Shown one piece after another: positions 35,885-45,629 of a stretch of DNA of 64,000 bases; position 1 is the stretch's first letter; each line of letters begins with the position of its first letter. Below the pieces are notes generated by a model that was not told the DNA's origin, ran no database searches, and saw only the letters and a program-made list of their open reading frames with translations. A program made the position numbers and the translations under genes. Source of the stretch: SpSt-398 sp041752235 (lineage in GTDB: Bacteria > Bacteroidota > Bacteroidia > Chitinophagales > Chitinophagaceae); the NCBI GenBank assembly GCA_041752235.1, contig JBGSHM010000021.1, positions 1 through 64,000 on the forward strand, in the 5' to 3' direction.

Positions 35885-36558
35885 CTTGGAATCTGTTACA
35901 TAACCTGAAGAAGAACTGGCATATCCTGATGGCCAGCCAACTTCGAATGCCATCTGGATTATTGGCCAGACAGGCAGGGCGAAAAATGAACCAATCGAAT
36001 AAAAAGCTCTATCAGATTACGCTGTCCGAACTGAACCTGAAGGATGGGGATCGTATTTTGGAAATTGGTTTTGGGAATGGAAAGTTCTTTTCCGACCTGG
36101 ATGCCAAAGCCCGGGACCTGCAGATATCGGGTATTGACTATTCACCAGAAATGGTCAGGGAAGCCAAACGAAAGAACAAAGACCTATATCATTCCGGAAG
36201 GTTGGATATTACAACGGGGAATAGCGATCGCCTGCCCTACCCGGATCAACATTTTGATAAGATCTACTGTATCAATGTAATTTACTTCTGGGGAAACCCC
36301 CATTTTCACCTGAAAGAAATATACCGGGTGCTTAAACCCGGCGGACAATTTATAACCGGATTCAGGCCAAAGGACAATCTCATTCAGTTTCCTTTTACCC
36401 GATATGGTATTATCCTTTACAACGAAGAGGAATGGGTACTTCTCCTGAAAGAAAATGGTTTTCGTTATATTCACACCGTAAACGGAAATGAGGAGAAGGA
36501 CATGCAAACGAGAAGAAATACGCCCTTTGTATCCCTTTGTGTAGTGAGTGAAAAATAA
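35881..36558 (+). CDS. Class I SAM-dependent methyltransferase
   Basis: 225 residues starting MTWNLLHNL. Motif I ILEIGFGNGKFF, then SGIDYSPEMV and the post-motif RVLKPGGQFITGF give a UbiE/Methyltransf_11 type enzyme. Substrate unknown. The frame upstream of 35881 lies inside the DUF4386 gene and is rejected. Confidence 0.87.
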   Translation: MTWNLLHNLKKNWHILMASQLRMPSGLLARQAGRKMNQSNKKLYQITLSELNLKDGDRILEIGFGNGKFFSDLDAKARDLQISGIDYSPEMVREAKRKNKDLYHSGRLDITTGNSDRLPYPDQHFDKIYCINVIYFWGNPHFHLKEIYRVLKPGGQFITGFRPKDNLIQFPFTRYGIILYNEEEWVLLLKENGFRYIHTVNGNEEKDMQTRRNTPFVSLCVVSEK

Positions 36559-37222
36559 CCTGGAGAAAACCCATATTTCTTTGCCTAAACAATCTGGCTA
36601 TAAATTAGCCCTGCCACTTATCCCTGTCTGGGGAAGCATCGTATTCTCCCTTCTCTACTTTTTAGCAACCCTTTACTATCCAGGCGGCTCGGCCTTCAAC
36701 CGCGATACCAAGGGGTTTAGTTGGGCCAATAATTACTGGTGTAACCTGTTGGATGGAAAGGCCATTAATGGGCAACCCAATAGCGCCCAGCCTGTGGCCT
36801 GGGTAGCCATGCTTGTCCTTTGTTTCACCCTGACTTATTTCTGGTGGATTTTCCCAAGATACACTACCCTTCGCCGTTACACGAAAGCCATGATCCGGGT
36901 GAGCGGCTTGCTGGCGATGGGTGTAGGCATCCTGCTGTTCACCCGTATTGATCACGACCTGATTACCAACCTGGCCTCCTTACTGGGGCTGATTGCCACA
37001 GTAGGAACCTTTACTGGTCTTTACAAAAATGGATGGAAGGGCCTCTTCCTTTTTGGTGTCCTCAATATCCTCCTGGTGATAGCCAATAACTTCCTGTACT
37101 ATAACGAAGCCTACATTTCCTATCTGCCGTTGGTGCAAAAGATCACGTTTGCAAGCTTCCTCGCCTGGATATGTTGTATTAGTTTCAGGATGCGCAGGGC
37201 CGAATATCAACGAATTGATTAA
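36548..37222 (+). CDS. Six-helix membrane protein
   Basis: 224 residues, GTG start at 36548 overlapping the methyltransferase stop by 11 bases; no ATG fits. Six to seven hydrophobic segments with conserved-looking SWANNYWCNLLDG between helices 1 and 2, as in the Bacteroidota homologues of DUF998-like proteins. Function unknown. Confidence 0.68.
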   Translation: MKNNLEKTHISLPKQSGYKLALPLIPVWGSIVFSLLYFLATLYYPGGSAFNRDTKGFSWANNYWCNLLDGKAINGQPNSAQPVAWVAMLVLCFTLTYFWWIFPRYTTLRRYTKAMIRVSGLLAMGVGILLFTRIDHDLITNLASLLGLIATVGTFTGLYKNGWKGLFLFGVLNILLVIANNFLYYNEAYISYLPLVQKITFASFLAWICCISFRMRRAEYQRID

Positions 37223-37298
37223 ATTACTGTAGCTATTCATACAGGCAATAAGGATTTTTGAAATAAACGATCCAATAACGTAATAAAAGCTAATAACC

Positions 37299-37706
37299 AT
37301 GGCACATAAAATTGGAACCAAAGAAAAACCCATGAAGTTGAAGACACCCCCATTATCCAGTGACTATACGATGCATGTGGAGGAGAAGGAGGGCGAACAA
37401 ATTCTGGTATGTACGGTTGGAAAAACGATCTTGCACTACAGCCTGAACAGCATTGATGACCTTCATAAAATGCTAAAAAAACATGGCGATTGGATGGAAC
37501 TGGGGAGTGCCGATGAGCAAAAGCCCGCCAAAGAGGGAACGGTAGAGGCCTGGGGTCGTTCAAAAACGAATCCCAATGGTGGATGGTATGGGTTGAAAAA
37601 AGGATTTCGTGGGCGGTTTGGCATGTACCTGCCCCCATTGCTGGAAGCCTTGGGATTGGCCGAGCTTACCCATGAAGCAAGGGGTAACAAAATGAGGGCC
37701 ATTTAA
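37299..37706 (+). CDS. Conserved small protein, DUF6855-like
   Basis: 135 residues. LKTPPLSSDYTMHVEEKEG, VGKTILHYSLNSIDDLHKML and the glycine-rich GGWYGLKKGFRGRFGMYLPP are hallmarks of a small family found with stress and regulatory genes (DUF6855 as I recall). No established function. Confidence 0.68.
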   Translation: MAHKIGTKEKPMKLKTPPLSSDYTMHVEEKEGEQILVCTVGKTILHYSLNSIDDLHKMLKKHGDWMELGSADEQKPAKEGTVEAWGRSKTNPNGGWYGLKKGFRGRFGMYLPPLLEALGLAELTHEARGNKMRAI

Positions 37707-37936
37707 TAGGGTAAACCAATCACTTAATTGAATAAGGCCAATACAGCGGTTGCGATAGGGTCAAAAAATACCCACTCAAATCATGTTTTTAAAGAATTTT
37801 CAAAAAAAGCAGTGAGTTTATGTATATTTATTCTGCTACGGCATAATGCGTGCAACTCATTGGCAACCATTTTGTTGGGTGCTAAATTTTGTTGCACGAC
37901 CGATGCCGAAAATATACAATTTTAAACCTCTGCTGT
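37707..37936. other. Gene-free gap
   Basis: 230 bases without a convincing gene, repeat or hairpin; presumably the promoter region of the esterase. Confidence 0.4.
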
Positions 37937-38887
37937 ATGATCTGCAACATCAAAAAAATTACCAAGACCGTTCTTTTTGGATCTGCCTTATCGCTTTTTT
38001 CTGCAACCCTTATTGCACAAGATGGCACCATTTATCCGTTAGCCGCCCCTGCCGAACCTAATGCCATAGTGTTGGGTACCGGTGGAGTTGAGAATCAACC
38101 GGCTACTGAATCCTGGTTTCGCCAGTGGGGTGATCCCATGGCACGCAACATCACGGTTGCAACGCTTACTCCCGTACTTCCCAAACCTGGTAAAGCCAAT
38201 GGCGCTACAGTGATTGTTGCACCGGGCGGTGGCTTCAGATGGCTTTCCATGGGCAATGAAGGCTGGGAAGTTGCGCAGGCACTTGCAGACAAGGGCATCA
38301 CCGCCTTTGTGTTGAAGTACCGGCTTTTTCCTACCGTACCCTCGCTGGATAGTTTCAGTGCCTGGATGAACCGCCCGCGTATTGCTCCCCCGCCTGCAGA
38401 TACAACCCGACCGGTATCGGCACCAAGACCCCCACAGATCGATCTATCAAATCAGTTAGAAGACGCCGAAGCAGCCTATGCCCTGATCGTGAAAAGAGCC
38501 AAAGAATGGGGTGTAGATACTTCCCGTATTGGCATGATCGGTTTTTCAGCCGGATCGGGGCTTACCATGCACGCTACCATGCATTCCAAGACCATGAAAC
38601 TGGCATTCATCGGCATGATCTATGGTGGAATGGGGCCAATGGAGGTACCTAAGAATGCCCCTCCGATGTTCAATGTGATCGCTACGGATGACTTCCTTTT
38701 TGGTGGACAAACCGGCCTGATTCAATCCTGGTACAAGGCTGGCATTCCGGTTGAATTTCATCTTTATCAGAATGGTGGTCATGGTTTTGGCCTGGGAAAT
38801 CCTAACCGAACAAGCAACAAATGGTTTGATGCCTTTATTCATTGGTTGGATGTGAACCGGTTCTTAACAGCCAAGGCTGTCAAGTGA
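37937..38887 (+). CDS. Secreted alpha/beta hydrolase, esterase type
   Basis: 316 residues with signal peptide from MICNIKKITKTVLFGS to LIAQ. VAPGGGF is the oxyanion motif, GFSAGSG holds the nucleophile serine, DDFLFGG the acid and GGHGFGLG the histidine. Typical of BD-FAE/acetyl-xylan-esterase-like enzymes of Bacteroidota. The start at 37937 is chosen because it begins the leader. Confidence 0.87.
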   Translation: MICNIKKITKTVLFGSALSLFSATLIAQDGTIYPLAAPAEPNAIVLGTGGVENQPATESWFRQWGDPMARNITVATLTPVLPKPGKANGATVIVAPGGGFRWLSMGNEGWEVAQALADKGITAFVLKYRLFPTVPSLDSFSAWMNRPRIAPPPADTTRPVSAPRPPQIDLSNQLEDAEAAYALIVKRAKEWGVDTSRIGMIGFSAGSGLTMHATMHSKTMKLAFIGMIYGGMGPMEVPKNAPPMFNVIATDDFLFGGQTGLIQSWYKAGIPVEFHLYQNGGHGFGLGNPNRTSNKWFDAFIHWLDVNRFLTAKAVK

Positions 38888-38935
38888 TCTCGTGTGGGAG
38901 TAAAGGATCGGTAAATAGCAAGATTTTATGGATTC

Positions 38936-38965
38936 ATGGCCGGGGATTGGTCCCGGCCATTTTTG
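38936..38965 (+). terminator. Terminator after the esterase
   Basis: ATGGCCGGG (38936-38944) pairs with CCCGGCCAT (38952-38960) over a 7-base loop, followed by TTTTTG. About 50 bases after the stop codon. Confidence 0.88.
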
Positions 38966-39046
38966 TATCCTCGCCTGATAGACTTTTGACGCAAAAACCC
39001 ACTGCATTTGACGTTTCCCTCTCCTATCCATTAGATCGTTAAGCCC

Positions 39047-39054
39047 TACATTTG
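39047..39054 (+). promoter_or_regulatory. Probable -7 box for the VOC gene cluster
   Basis: TACATTTG matches TAnnTTTG exactly, 22 bases before the ATG at 39076 and after the esterase terminator. No clear -33 TTTG at the right spacing. Confidence 0.45.
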
Positions 39055-39075
39055 AATCAACCAAAAAAATAAACC

Positions 39076-39516
39076 ATGGCGCTGATCAATCCACACATCA
39101 ACTTCAACGGCAATGCGGAGGAAGCATTTGCCTTTTACCAATCCGTATTTGGAGGAGAATTCAGAAAGATTATTCGTTTCAAGGATATAGCAGGTCCTGA
39201 ATTTCCGATAGCAGAAAAAGATGAAAATAAAATCATGCACATTTCTTTGCCTATCGGCAAATACAATAACCTGATGGGAAATGATGTTCCGGAGTTTATG
39301 GGTAAGGTCAACGAGATGGAAAACAGGAGCAAAATTTCAATTAGTGCTGCGTCCAAGGATGAAGCCATTCATTTGTTCGAAGGGCTCTCAACAGGCGGTT
39401 CCATTGAAGTACCCTTCTCCGAAAGTGGCCCGGGTACTTATTTTGGAATGTTCAGGGACAAATATGGCATTGAATGGATCGTTGACTTCGACCCCGAGTA
39501 TGCTGAGCGGGCGTAG
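39076..39516 (+). CDS. PhnB-like VOC protein
   Basis: 146 residues with NPHINFNGNAEEAFAFYQSV and PGTYFGMFRDKYGIEWIVD, the PhnB/DUF899-neighbour glyoxalase-fold type. A close relative lies at 41225 in the same cluster. Function unknown. Confidence 0.83.
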   Translation: MALINPHINFNGNAEEAFAFYQSVFGGEFRKIIRFKDIAGPEFPIAEKDENKIMHISLPIGKYNNLMGNDVPEFMGKVNEMENRSKISISAASKDEAIHLFEGLSTGGSIEVPFSESGPGTYFGMFRDKYGIEWIVDFDPEYAERA

Positions 39517-39609
39517 ATGAACTTAGTAAAAAAGGGAATTTTAATTGTTTAGCCCGCCCCTACCTTTGTGGCAACTTCCTCGATTTGTTACTTCTCAAAA
39601 TGGACGCAT

Positions 39610-40335
39610 ATGGATATGCCAAAAGAAAAGGGTTCACTTACGATCGACAATTATCTGGATACCCACTATATCCACCGGAGTAACTGGCTCCGGGCCGCTG
39701 TATTGGGAGCCAATGACGGGATCATTTCCATTTCGAGTCTTGCTATAGGGATCACCGCGGCCAATGCCAGCCGGGATTCCATTGTGCTGGCCACGGTGGC
39801 CGGACTGGTCGCCGGGGCATTGTCCATGGCGGCAGGAGAATATGTATCGGTGAGCTCACAAACGGATACGGAGAAAGCGGATATTGAAAGAGAGGCACAG
39901 GAACTAAAGGAAATGCCGGAAGAAGAATTGGAGATACTCACGCAAATATATCAGCAACGAGGTTTAAAGCGGGAAACGGCCAACCTGGTAGCGAAAGAAT
40001 TAACAGAACATGATGCACTGGCCGCGCATGTAAGGGATGAACTCGGGATCAATGAGGTTAGCCAGGCCAAACCTATTCAGGCCGCGCTGGCATCGGGAGC
40101 TTCGTTTACTGCCGGAGGTCTGCTTCCCATGCTGGTGGTACTTTTTGCACCTCTGGGGCAAATGGAATATTTCCTGTATGGTTTCACCGTGATTTTTCTG
40201 GCTATCCTGGGGACTGTTTCGGCCAGGACCGGTGGATCAAAGGTTTTAAAGGCCATCTTGCGTATCATGGTTTGGGGAACGATCGCTATGGGTTTGTCGG
40301 CAGGTGTTGGTTACCTTTTTGGAGTAAGAGTATAA
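39610..40335 (+). CDS. VIT1/CCC1 family membrane transporter
   Basis: About 241 residues. HYIHRSNWLRAAVLGANDGI and MAAGEYVSVSSQ are hallmarks of the VIT1 family, which moves Fe2+ or Mn2+ across membranes; the middle cytosolic part is rich in Glu (EEELEILTQIYQQRG). Five membrane segments. Start at 39610 or the next ATG at 39616. Confidence 0.9.
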   Translation: MDMPKEKGSLTIDNYLDTHYIHRSNWLRAAVLGANDGIISISSLAIGITAANASRDSIVLATVAGLVAGALSMAAGEYVSVSSQTDTEKADIEREAQELKEMPEEELEILTQIYQQRGLKRETANLVAKELTEHDALAAHVRDELGINEVSQAKPIQAALASGASFTAGGLLPMLVVLFAPLGQMEYFLYGFTVIFLAILGTVSARTGGSKVLKAILRIMVWGTIAMGLSAGVGYLFGVRV

Positions 40336-40355
40336 GAAATAAATCTACGCCCATC

Positions 40356-40703
40356 ATGGCATACAATGAAAAACTGGCTGACCAGGTCAGGGAAATAATT
40401 TCGCTGACCCACAAGCGTGTAGAGGAAAAGAAAATGTTTGGCGGTCTCTGCTTTATGGTCAACGATAAAATGTGTGTGGGGGTAGAATCACAACGGTTGA
40501 TGGTCAGGCTCGACCAGGCCGTTTACGAAGAAGTATTGGAAAAAGAAGGTTGCACCCCCATGGATTTCACGGGGAAAATAATGAAGGGCTATGTATTTGT
40601 AGATATTGATGCCCTGAATACAAAAAAGAAACTGGCTTATTGGGTTGACCTAGCCCTGCAATTCAATAAAATTGCGAAAGCTTCCAAAAAGAAGAAAAAA
40701 TGA
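40356..40703 (+). CDS. TfoX N-terminal domain protein
   Basis: 115 residues: KKMFGGLCFMVNDKMCVGV and MDFTGKIMKGYVFVD fit the TfoX/Sxy N-terminal domain. Stand-alone versions have no known role in competence. Ends with a lysine run. Lies 6 bases before the next gene. Confidence 0.86.
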   Translation: MAYNEKLADQVREIISLTHKRVEEKKMFGGLCFMVNDKMCVGVESQRLMVRLDQAVYEEVLEKEGCTPMDFTGKIMKGYVFVDIDALNTKKKLAYWVDLALQFNKIAKASKKKKK

Positions 40704-40709
40704 ACCGGT

Positions 40710-41141
40710 ATGCCTGACCTATTTCATAACTTTCAAATAAATGCTCAGCCTTCAAAGGTGTTTGAACAGGTAGCTACTGCGGAAGGGATGTCGAACTGGT
40801 GGAGTAAGCATTCATCGGGGCCTACCGTTCTGGGAGGAACAATCGATCTTCATTTTGGCGAAGGCTATGATTGGACTGCGATGGTGACCAAACTGATACC
40901 CGATAACAGGTTTGAATTGACCATAACCAATGCAGATGCGGACTGGCTGGGCAGTAGGATCGGTTTTCGCTTGATCGGGGATGAAAAAACAACAAAGGTT
41001 GAATTTTATCATAAAGGATGGAAAGAAGACAACGATCACTATCGCATCTCCAATTATTGTTGGCCGATGTACTTAAGACAATTGAAAAGACATGTAGAAC
41101 ATGGTGAGTTCGTGCAGTATGAGGACAGATTAGAAGTGTGA
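40710..41141 (+). CDS. SRPBCC (AHSA1-like) protein
   Basis: 143 residues with the START-like fold: FQINAQPSKVFEQVATAEGMSNWW at the start, FGEGYDWTAMVT in the middle and a long C-terminal helix. Ligand unknown. Confidence 0.82.
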   Translation: MPDLFHNFQINAQPSKVFEQVATAEGMSNWWSKHSSGPTVLGGTIDLHFGEGYDWTAMVTKLIPDNRFELTITNADADWLGSRIGFRLIGDEKTTKVEFYHKGWKEDNDHYRISNYCWPMYLRQLKRHVEHGEFVQYEDRLEV

Positions 41142-41224
41142 AGCCAACCTGTTTGCGATTTGGCCCGCTTGTCGGTGTCATAAATTTCATTTTTATAATT
41201 AATAATAAAATACTCCATTTAATC

Positions 41225-41662
41225 ATGACAACAGTAAACATCTACCTCACGTTTAATGGCAACTGCGAAGAAGCATTCACCTTCTACCAATCGGTTTTTG
41301 GTGGGGAGATACCTTATATGGGAAGGTTTGGGGATATGCCCTCAGATAGTGGCCATACACTGGCTCCGGAAGATGCGAATAAAATAATGCACGTATCGCT
41401 TCCCATCAGTAAAGAAACCGTGCTCATGGGTAGCGATACCGCTGGAGAATGGGCTGCTGGTTTTACGGCAGGAAACAATTTTTCGATTTCCATTAATACA
41501 GACAGTAAGGAGGAGGCCGACCGGCATTTTGCGGGGCTTTCTGCCGGTGGTAAGGTTACCATGCCCATGAACAGTACATTCTGGGGAGATTATTTTGGCA
41601 TGTTCACCGACAAATTTGGCATCAACTGGATGATAAGTTTTAAGGAAGAAGTTAAAGCATAA
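41225..41662 (+). CDS. PhnB-like VOC protein
   Basis: 145 residues starting MTTVNIYLTFNGNCEEAFTFYQSV; the frame upstream back to 41138 is non-coding in character. WGDYFGMFTDKFGINWM at the end. Paralogue of the protein at 39076. Confidence 0.85.
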   Translation: MTTVNIYLTFNGNCEEAFTFYQSVFGGEIPYMGRFGDMPSDSGHTLAPEDANKIMHVSLPISKETVLMGSDTAGEWAAGFTAGNNFSISINTDSKEEADRHFAGLSAGGKVTMPMNSTFWGDYFGMFTDKFGINWMISFKEEVKA

Positions 41663-41697
41663 TACGTAAACCATTTCCCCACTAATAATTTTCAAAA

Positions 41698-42066
41698 ATG
41701 TCCCACGCAATCAACTGGTTTGAGATCCCAGCCAACGATCTTGACAGGGCCAAGGCCTTTTACGAAACAGTATTGGATCTTCAGATGATAGTCCCCTTCC
41801 CGGGTATGAAATACGCGATGTTTCCTTCAGACCCAACGAAAAATGAAATTGGCGGAGGTATTATGGAAGAAGCAGGTTTTGAACCTTCTGAAAAAGGTTC
41901 GCTGATCTACCTGAATGGCGGAGATGACCTGAACATTCCTTTGTCTCGCGTTGAAGCCGCAGGGGGGCGCGTGATCATGCCGAAGACCGCCATCGGCGCC
42001 AATGGTTTTATGGCACGTTTTATAGATACCGAAGGAAATCGGGTGGCTTTTCATTCCATGAAATAG
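41698..42066 (+). CDS. VOC family protein
   Basis: 122 residues with INWFEIPANDLDRAKAFYET and a FIDTEGNRVAFHS end, a single glyoxalase module of the YpjA/ glyoxalase-related type. Third VOC gene in this cluster. Confidence 0.84.
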   Translation: MSHAINWFEIPANDLDRAKAFYETVLDLQMIVPFPGMKYAMFPSDPTKNEIGGGIMEEAGFEPSEKGSLIYLNGGDDLNIPLSRVEAAGGRVIMPKTAIGANGFMARFIDTEGNRVAFHSMK

Positions 42067-42117
42067 GTTAACTACTAAAAGAAAATAGTAATGGCTGACC
42101 AAAAGGAAGGATAAACA

Positions 42118-42546
42118 ATGATTAAAAAAATAGAACTCGAACAATTTTCCAATCAAATAGCACTTGATATAGGGCTAAAAATAATTGAACTGGCAAAAAG
42201 CCTGAATCAACATATCGCCGTGGAAGTGTCCCGATTAAACCATACTATTTTTCTTTTTGTGGATGACAACCTGCCGGCTGACAAACACAATTGGTTAAGG
42301 CGAAAAGCAAATGTGGCTAAACTATTTGAAGAAAGTTCGCTCAGTGTAAAAAACGATTTGAAAGATGGACAAATGAGCCTTGAAAAAACCTTTGGTCTGG
42401 ACGAAAAAGATTTTATAGCAAAAGGAGGCTCCATCCCCGTTTTTATAAAAAATGCGGGTATGATAGGGACAATAACAGTATCCGGATTACGAGATGAAGA
42501 AGACCACAACATTATTGTCGAATCGCTGAAGGGAGTCTATCTGTAA
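42118..42546 (+). CDS. UPF0303 / heme-binding-like protein
   Basis: 142 residues. The IALDIGLKIIELAKSLNQHIAVEV opening and IKNAGMIGTITVSGLRDEEDH fit the HbpS/GlcG-like UPF0303 family. Function unproven. Confidence 0.75.
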   Translation: MIKKIELEQFSNQIALDIGLKIIELAKSLNQHIAVEVSRLNHTIFLFVDDNLPADKHNWLRRKANVAKLFEESSLSVKNDLKDGQMSLEKTFGLDEKDFIAKGGSIPVFIKNAGMIGTITVSGLRDEEDHNIIVESLKGVYL

Positions 42547-42570
42547 TACATTGAGCTAAAAATAATAGAT

Positions 42571-43140
42571 ATGGCTAAAGCCTCCGCTAAAAAACTGTCG
42601 CCTGACCAGAGCAAGAAACTTCTGGGAATCTTAAAGACGCGTTTTGAAAAAAATATGCCCCGGCACAAGGGATTGTCATGGGCGGCCGTGTTGGCCAAAT
42701 TGGAATCTGTCGCGGAAAAACTATGGTCACTCAATGAAATGGAAATAACAGGAGGTGAACCGGACGTGATCAGTTTTGATAAGAAATCGGGGGAATTTCT
42801 CTTTGTTGATTGCTCGGCGGAAAGTCCCAAAGAACGACGCAGCCTTTGCTATGACCGGGAAGGGCTCGATTCCAGAAAGGAATTCAAACCGGCGGATACG
42901 GCCATGGATTTGGCAAAATCCATGGGGATTGATATGTTGACTGAAGAGCAATATCGACTCTTGCAAAGTTTAGGCGATTTTGATCTGAAGACCTCCAGTT
43001 GGTTGCTTACACCGGCACCAATACGCAAACTTGGAGGGGCCATCTTTGGCGACAAGCGATATGACCATGTATTCATTTATCACAATGGGGCCGGGTCATA
43101 TTATGCAGCCAGGGGATTTAGAGGTGCTCTAAAAGTTTAA
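42571..43140 (+). CDS. DUF4256 family protein
   Basis: 189 residues with LLGILKTRFEKNMPRHKGLSW, CSAESPKERRSLCYDREGLD and the FDLKTSSWLLTP segment that characterise DUF4256. Unknown function; about 25 bases after the previous gene and likely co-transcribed. Confidence 0.87.
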   Translation: MAKASAKKLSPDQSKKLLGILKTRFEKNMPRHKGLSWAAVLAKLESVAEKLWSLNEMEITGGEPDVISFDKKSGEFLFVDCSAESPKERRSLCYDREGLDSRKEFKPADTAMDLAKSMGIDMLTEEQYRLLQSLGDFDLKTSSWLLTPAPIRKLGGAIFGDKRYDHVFIYHNGAGSYYAARGFRGALKV

Positions 43141-43212
43141 TTGTTGCCAGAGCCTGCTAAGACGATGGCGTAACCCGCGCGGTTGAATACCTAATACTAA
43201 ATAAATCAACCA

Positions 43213-44115
43213 ATGAAACGCGTGATTCTATTTCTATGGTTTGTTTTTGAGGTTAGTTCGATGTTTGCCCAACAACGACCTGACACTGCCTTTAGATTGG
43301 AAGGTGTGAAGCCCATTTTCACAAAAAAGAAACCACGCGTGTTGATCGATGGAGCCCATTATAACTTTCACCAACTCACCACGGGATATGCTCCCTTAGG
43401 CCAATTGCTTCGGCAATTTGGTTTTGAGGTTGACGCGATCAATCAATCCATCAAAGCGACTACTGATCTGGAGAAATGCGATATCCTGGTCATGTCAAAT
43501 GCCATCCACCCGAATAACAGGGGCCGATGGTACAATCCAATCCTTAGTGCCTATTCCGAAAAGGAAATACAGATCATTTCCCAATGGGTAAAAGACGGCG
43601 GAAGTTTGTTACTGATCGCAGATCACATGCCTTTTGCCGGAGCTTCCCAACCCCTTGCCCAGGCTTTTGGGGTAGAATTCGTCAATGGCTTTACAGGCGT
43701 ATCAGGAACCCAATGGCCACCCAATGTATTTGGGCTTTCCGGCATAGGCAACAATCCAATTTATCGATCCTACTTTCCGGTTGACTCCGTGTCGAGTTTT
43801 ACGGGGTCTGCCATTCGTTTCCCTAAAAAATATTATTCATTACTTGATTTTACCCCCAGAGACACAGCTTTGATCACCGATACAGCCTGGGTGTTCAACC
43901 AGTACACAAAGAGGTTACCCCTGGCTGGTTTTTCGCAGGGAGGCCTTATGCCTTTCGGGGAAGGAAGGTTGGCTGTATTTGGGGAAGCCGCCATGTTTAC
44001 GGCCCAAATCGCCAATAACCTGAAAGTAGGTTTTAATTCACCTGAAGCGAAAGGAAACGCACATTTTATCATAAACCTGTTTTTGAGTTTGGTAAATGAA
44101 TCTGAATTCTTCTGA
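43213..44115 (+). CDS. Exported DUF4350/GATase-like protein
   Basis: 300 residues with signal peptide to MFAQQ. KPRVLIDGAHYNFHQ, CDILVMSNAIHP and WVKDGGSLLLIADHMPF give a class I glutamine-amidotransferase-like (DUF4350) fold without an obvious catalytic cysteine. Role unknown. Confidence 0.75.
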   Translation: MKRVILFLWFVFEVSSMFAQQRPDTAFRLEGVKPIFTKKKPRVLIDGAHYNFHQLTTGYAPLGQLLRQFGFEVDAINQSIKATTDLEKCDILVMSNAIHPNNRGRWYNPILSAYSEKEIQIISQWVKDGGSLLLIADHMPFAGASQPLAQAFGVEFVNGFTGVSGTQWPPNVFGLSGIGNNPIYRSYFPVDSVSSFTGSAIRFPKKYYSLLDFTPRDTALITDTAWVFNQYTKRLPLAGFSQGGLMPFGEGRLAVFGEAAMFTAQIANNLKVGFNSPEAKGNAHFIINLFLSLVNESEFF

Positions 44116-44181
44116 ATGTTTTTTTGATAGCCATCGTTGCCATCAAGGCTCTTAAATAGAAATAAAAAAATTGTTTCACTC

Positions 44182-45132
44182 ATGAAAGCCTATACCAGAA
44201 CCCGCTATGGGGGCCCTGAAATCTTAAAGATTGAAGAGGTCACTAAACCTTCGAACCCGGCAGACGAGGAGGTCATTGTCAAAGTGATGGCTAATTCGGT
44301 GAACCCCGCCGATTGGCATTTGCTTAGGGGGAAACCTTTTTTTGCCCGCTTCACGGTAGGTCTGTTCAAACCCAAATCAAAAATACCCGGAGCTGATTTT
44401 GCCGGAATAGTAGAGTCGGTTGGTAAAAAGATAACCGACCTGAAGCCTGGCGACCGTGTATTTGGAGAGACATTGCTCGGCGGGGCTTTTGCAGAATATA
44501 CCTGTGCCCCGGCCAGGGTCTGTGCAAAAATGCCAGATGGAGCAGGATTCAATGATATGGCCGCCATGCCTATTGCCGGCATAACTGCCTACCAGGGCCT
44601 GGTAACCCATGGGAAATTACAAGCTGGAGAATCCGTCCTGATCAATGGCGCCTCGGGTGGCGTGGGGCATTTTGCCGTGCAGATCGGCAAGGCACTGGGA
44701 GCAAGGGTGACAGCCGTATGTTCCAGCCGCAATGTTGAATTTGTTCGCTCTCAGGGAGCCGATCATACGATCGCCTATGACCAGGAAGATATTCACGCCC
44801 ATGCAGGAAAGTATGACCTGGTTGTTGATACCAACGGCAACCTGACCCACAGCGATTTTCGCCGGATGGGAAATAGAGGCGTAACGATCGGGTTCACCAA
44901 TATGGGACATATGATCCGGTTGTTATTGAAAAAAGCCGTCAATAAATTTCCGCTGACCCAATTCACGGCAGAAGCCAATACGCTAGACCTGCAGGCCTTG
45001 GCGAAAATGGTGGCAGATGGAAAGATCAAATCCAATATAGAGAAAGTGTATCCCTACACGGCGTTACCCGAGGCTATTGGGTATATTGAGGCTATGCGAA
45101 CAAGGGGGAAAGTAGTGGTAGAATGGGTTTGA
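44182..45132 (+). CDS. Zinc-free MDR family oxidoreductase
   Basis: 316 residues, start at MKAYTRTRYG. GADFAGIVESVG and the cofactor motif INGASGGVGHFAVQIGK show an NAD(P)-dependent quinone-oxidoreductase-like member of the medium-chain family. No structural or catalytic zinc cysteines are seen. Confidence 0.9.
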   Translation: MKAYTRTRYGGPEILKIEEVTKPSNPADEEVIVKVMANSVNPADWHLLRGKPFFARFTVGLFKPKSKIPGADFAGIVESVGKKITDLKPGDRVFGETLLGGAFAEYTCAPARVCAKMPDGAGFNDMAAMPIAGITAYQGLVTHGKLQAGESVLINGASGGVGHFAVQIGKALGARVTAVCSSRNVEFVRSQGADHTIAYDQEDIHAHAGKYDLVVDTNGNLTHSDFRRMGNRGVTIGFTNMGHMIRLLLKKAVNKFPLTQFTAEANTLDLQALAKMVADGKIKSNIEKVYPYTALPEAIGYIEAMRTRGKVVVEWV

Positions 45133-45223
45133 GTTGGGTGTCGCCGGAGGCGACCCTTTATCCATGCGAAACCTGCGGTTTCACAAAGCTTGCTATTTTT
45201 AATTTCTAAACACCGGTCAAACA

Positions 45224-45616
45224 ATGAAATATTTAATTATCATATTATTTGTTTTTAGCTGTGTCAAAGGTTCATCTCAATCGGAAAACAGAATGATACG
45301 TTTATCTGAAATAGAGATAGACTCGAATTACCTGGAGGAATACAAGGCTATTCTTCAGGAAGAATCACGGGCCTCTGTTCAATTGGAAAAAGGCGTTATT
45401 GCTATTTATCCCATGTATCAGAAAGAACACCCAACACAGATACGAATATTAGAGATCTATGCAGATCGGCACGCGTATGAGGCACATTTAAAAACACCTC
45501 ATTTTCAGAAGTATAAGACGAGTACGCTTAAAATGGTTAAGTCTTTAAAACTGGTAGACATGGAAAACATCGATACACAGACAATGGCGGAAATATTTCG
45601 AAAAATCCAAAACTGA
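45224..45616 (+). CDS. Exported ABM-type monooxygenase-like protein
   Basis: 130 residues with a signal or lipoprotein-like leader (FSCVKGSSQ), then a dimeric alpha/beta-barrel module: RLSEIEIDSNYLEEYKAIL and EIYADRHAYEAHLKTPHFQ, as in YgiN/ABM domains. Ends 13 bases before the convergent aminotransferase gene. Confidence 0.8.
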   Translation: MKYLIIILFVFSCVKGSSQSENRMIRLSEIEIDSNYLEEYKAILQEESRASVQLEKGVIAIYPMYQKEHPTQIRILEIYADRHAYEAHLKTPHFQKYKTSTLKMVKSLKLVDMENIDTQTMAEIFRKIQN

Positions 45617-45629
45617 CATTTAAGGAAAG

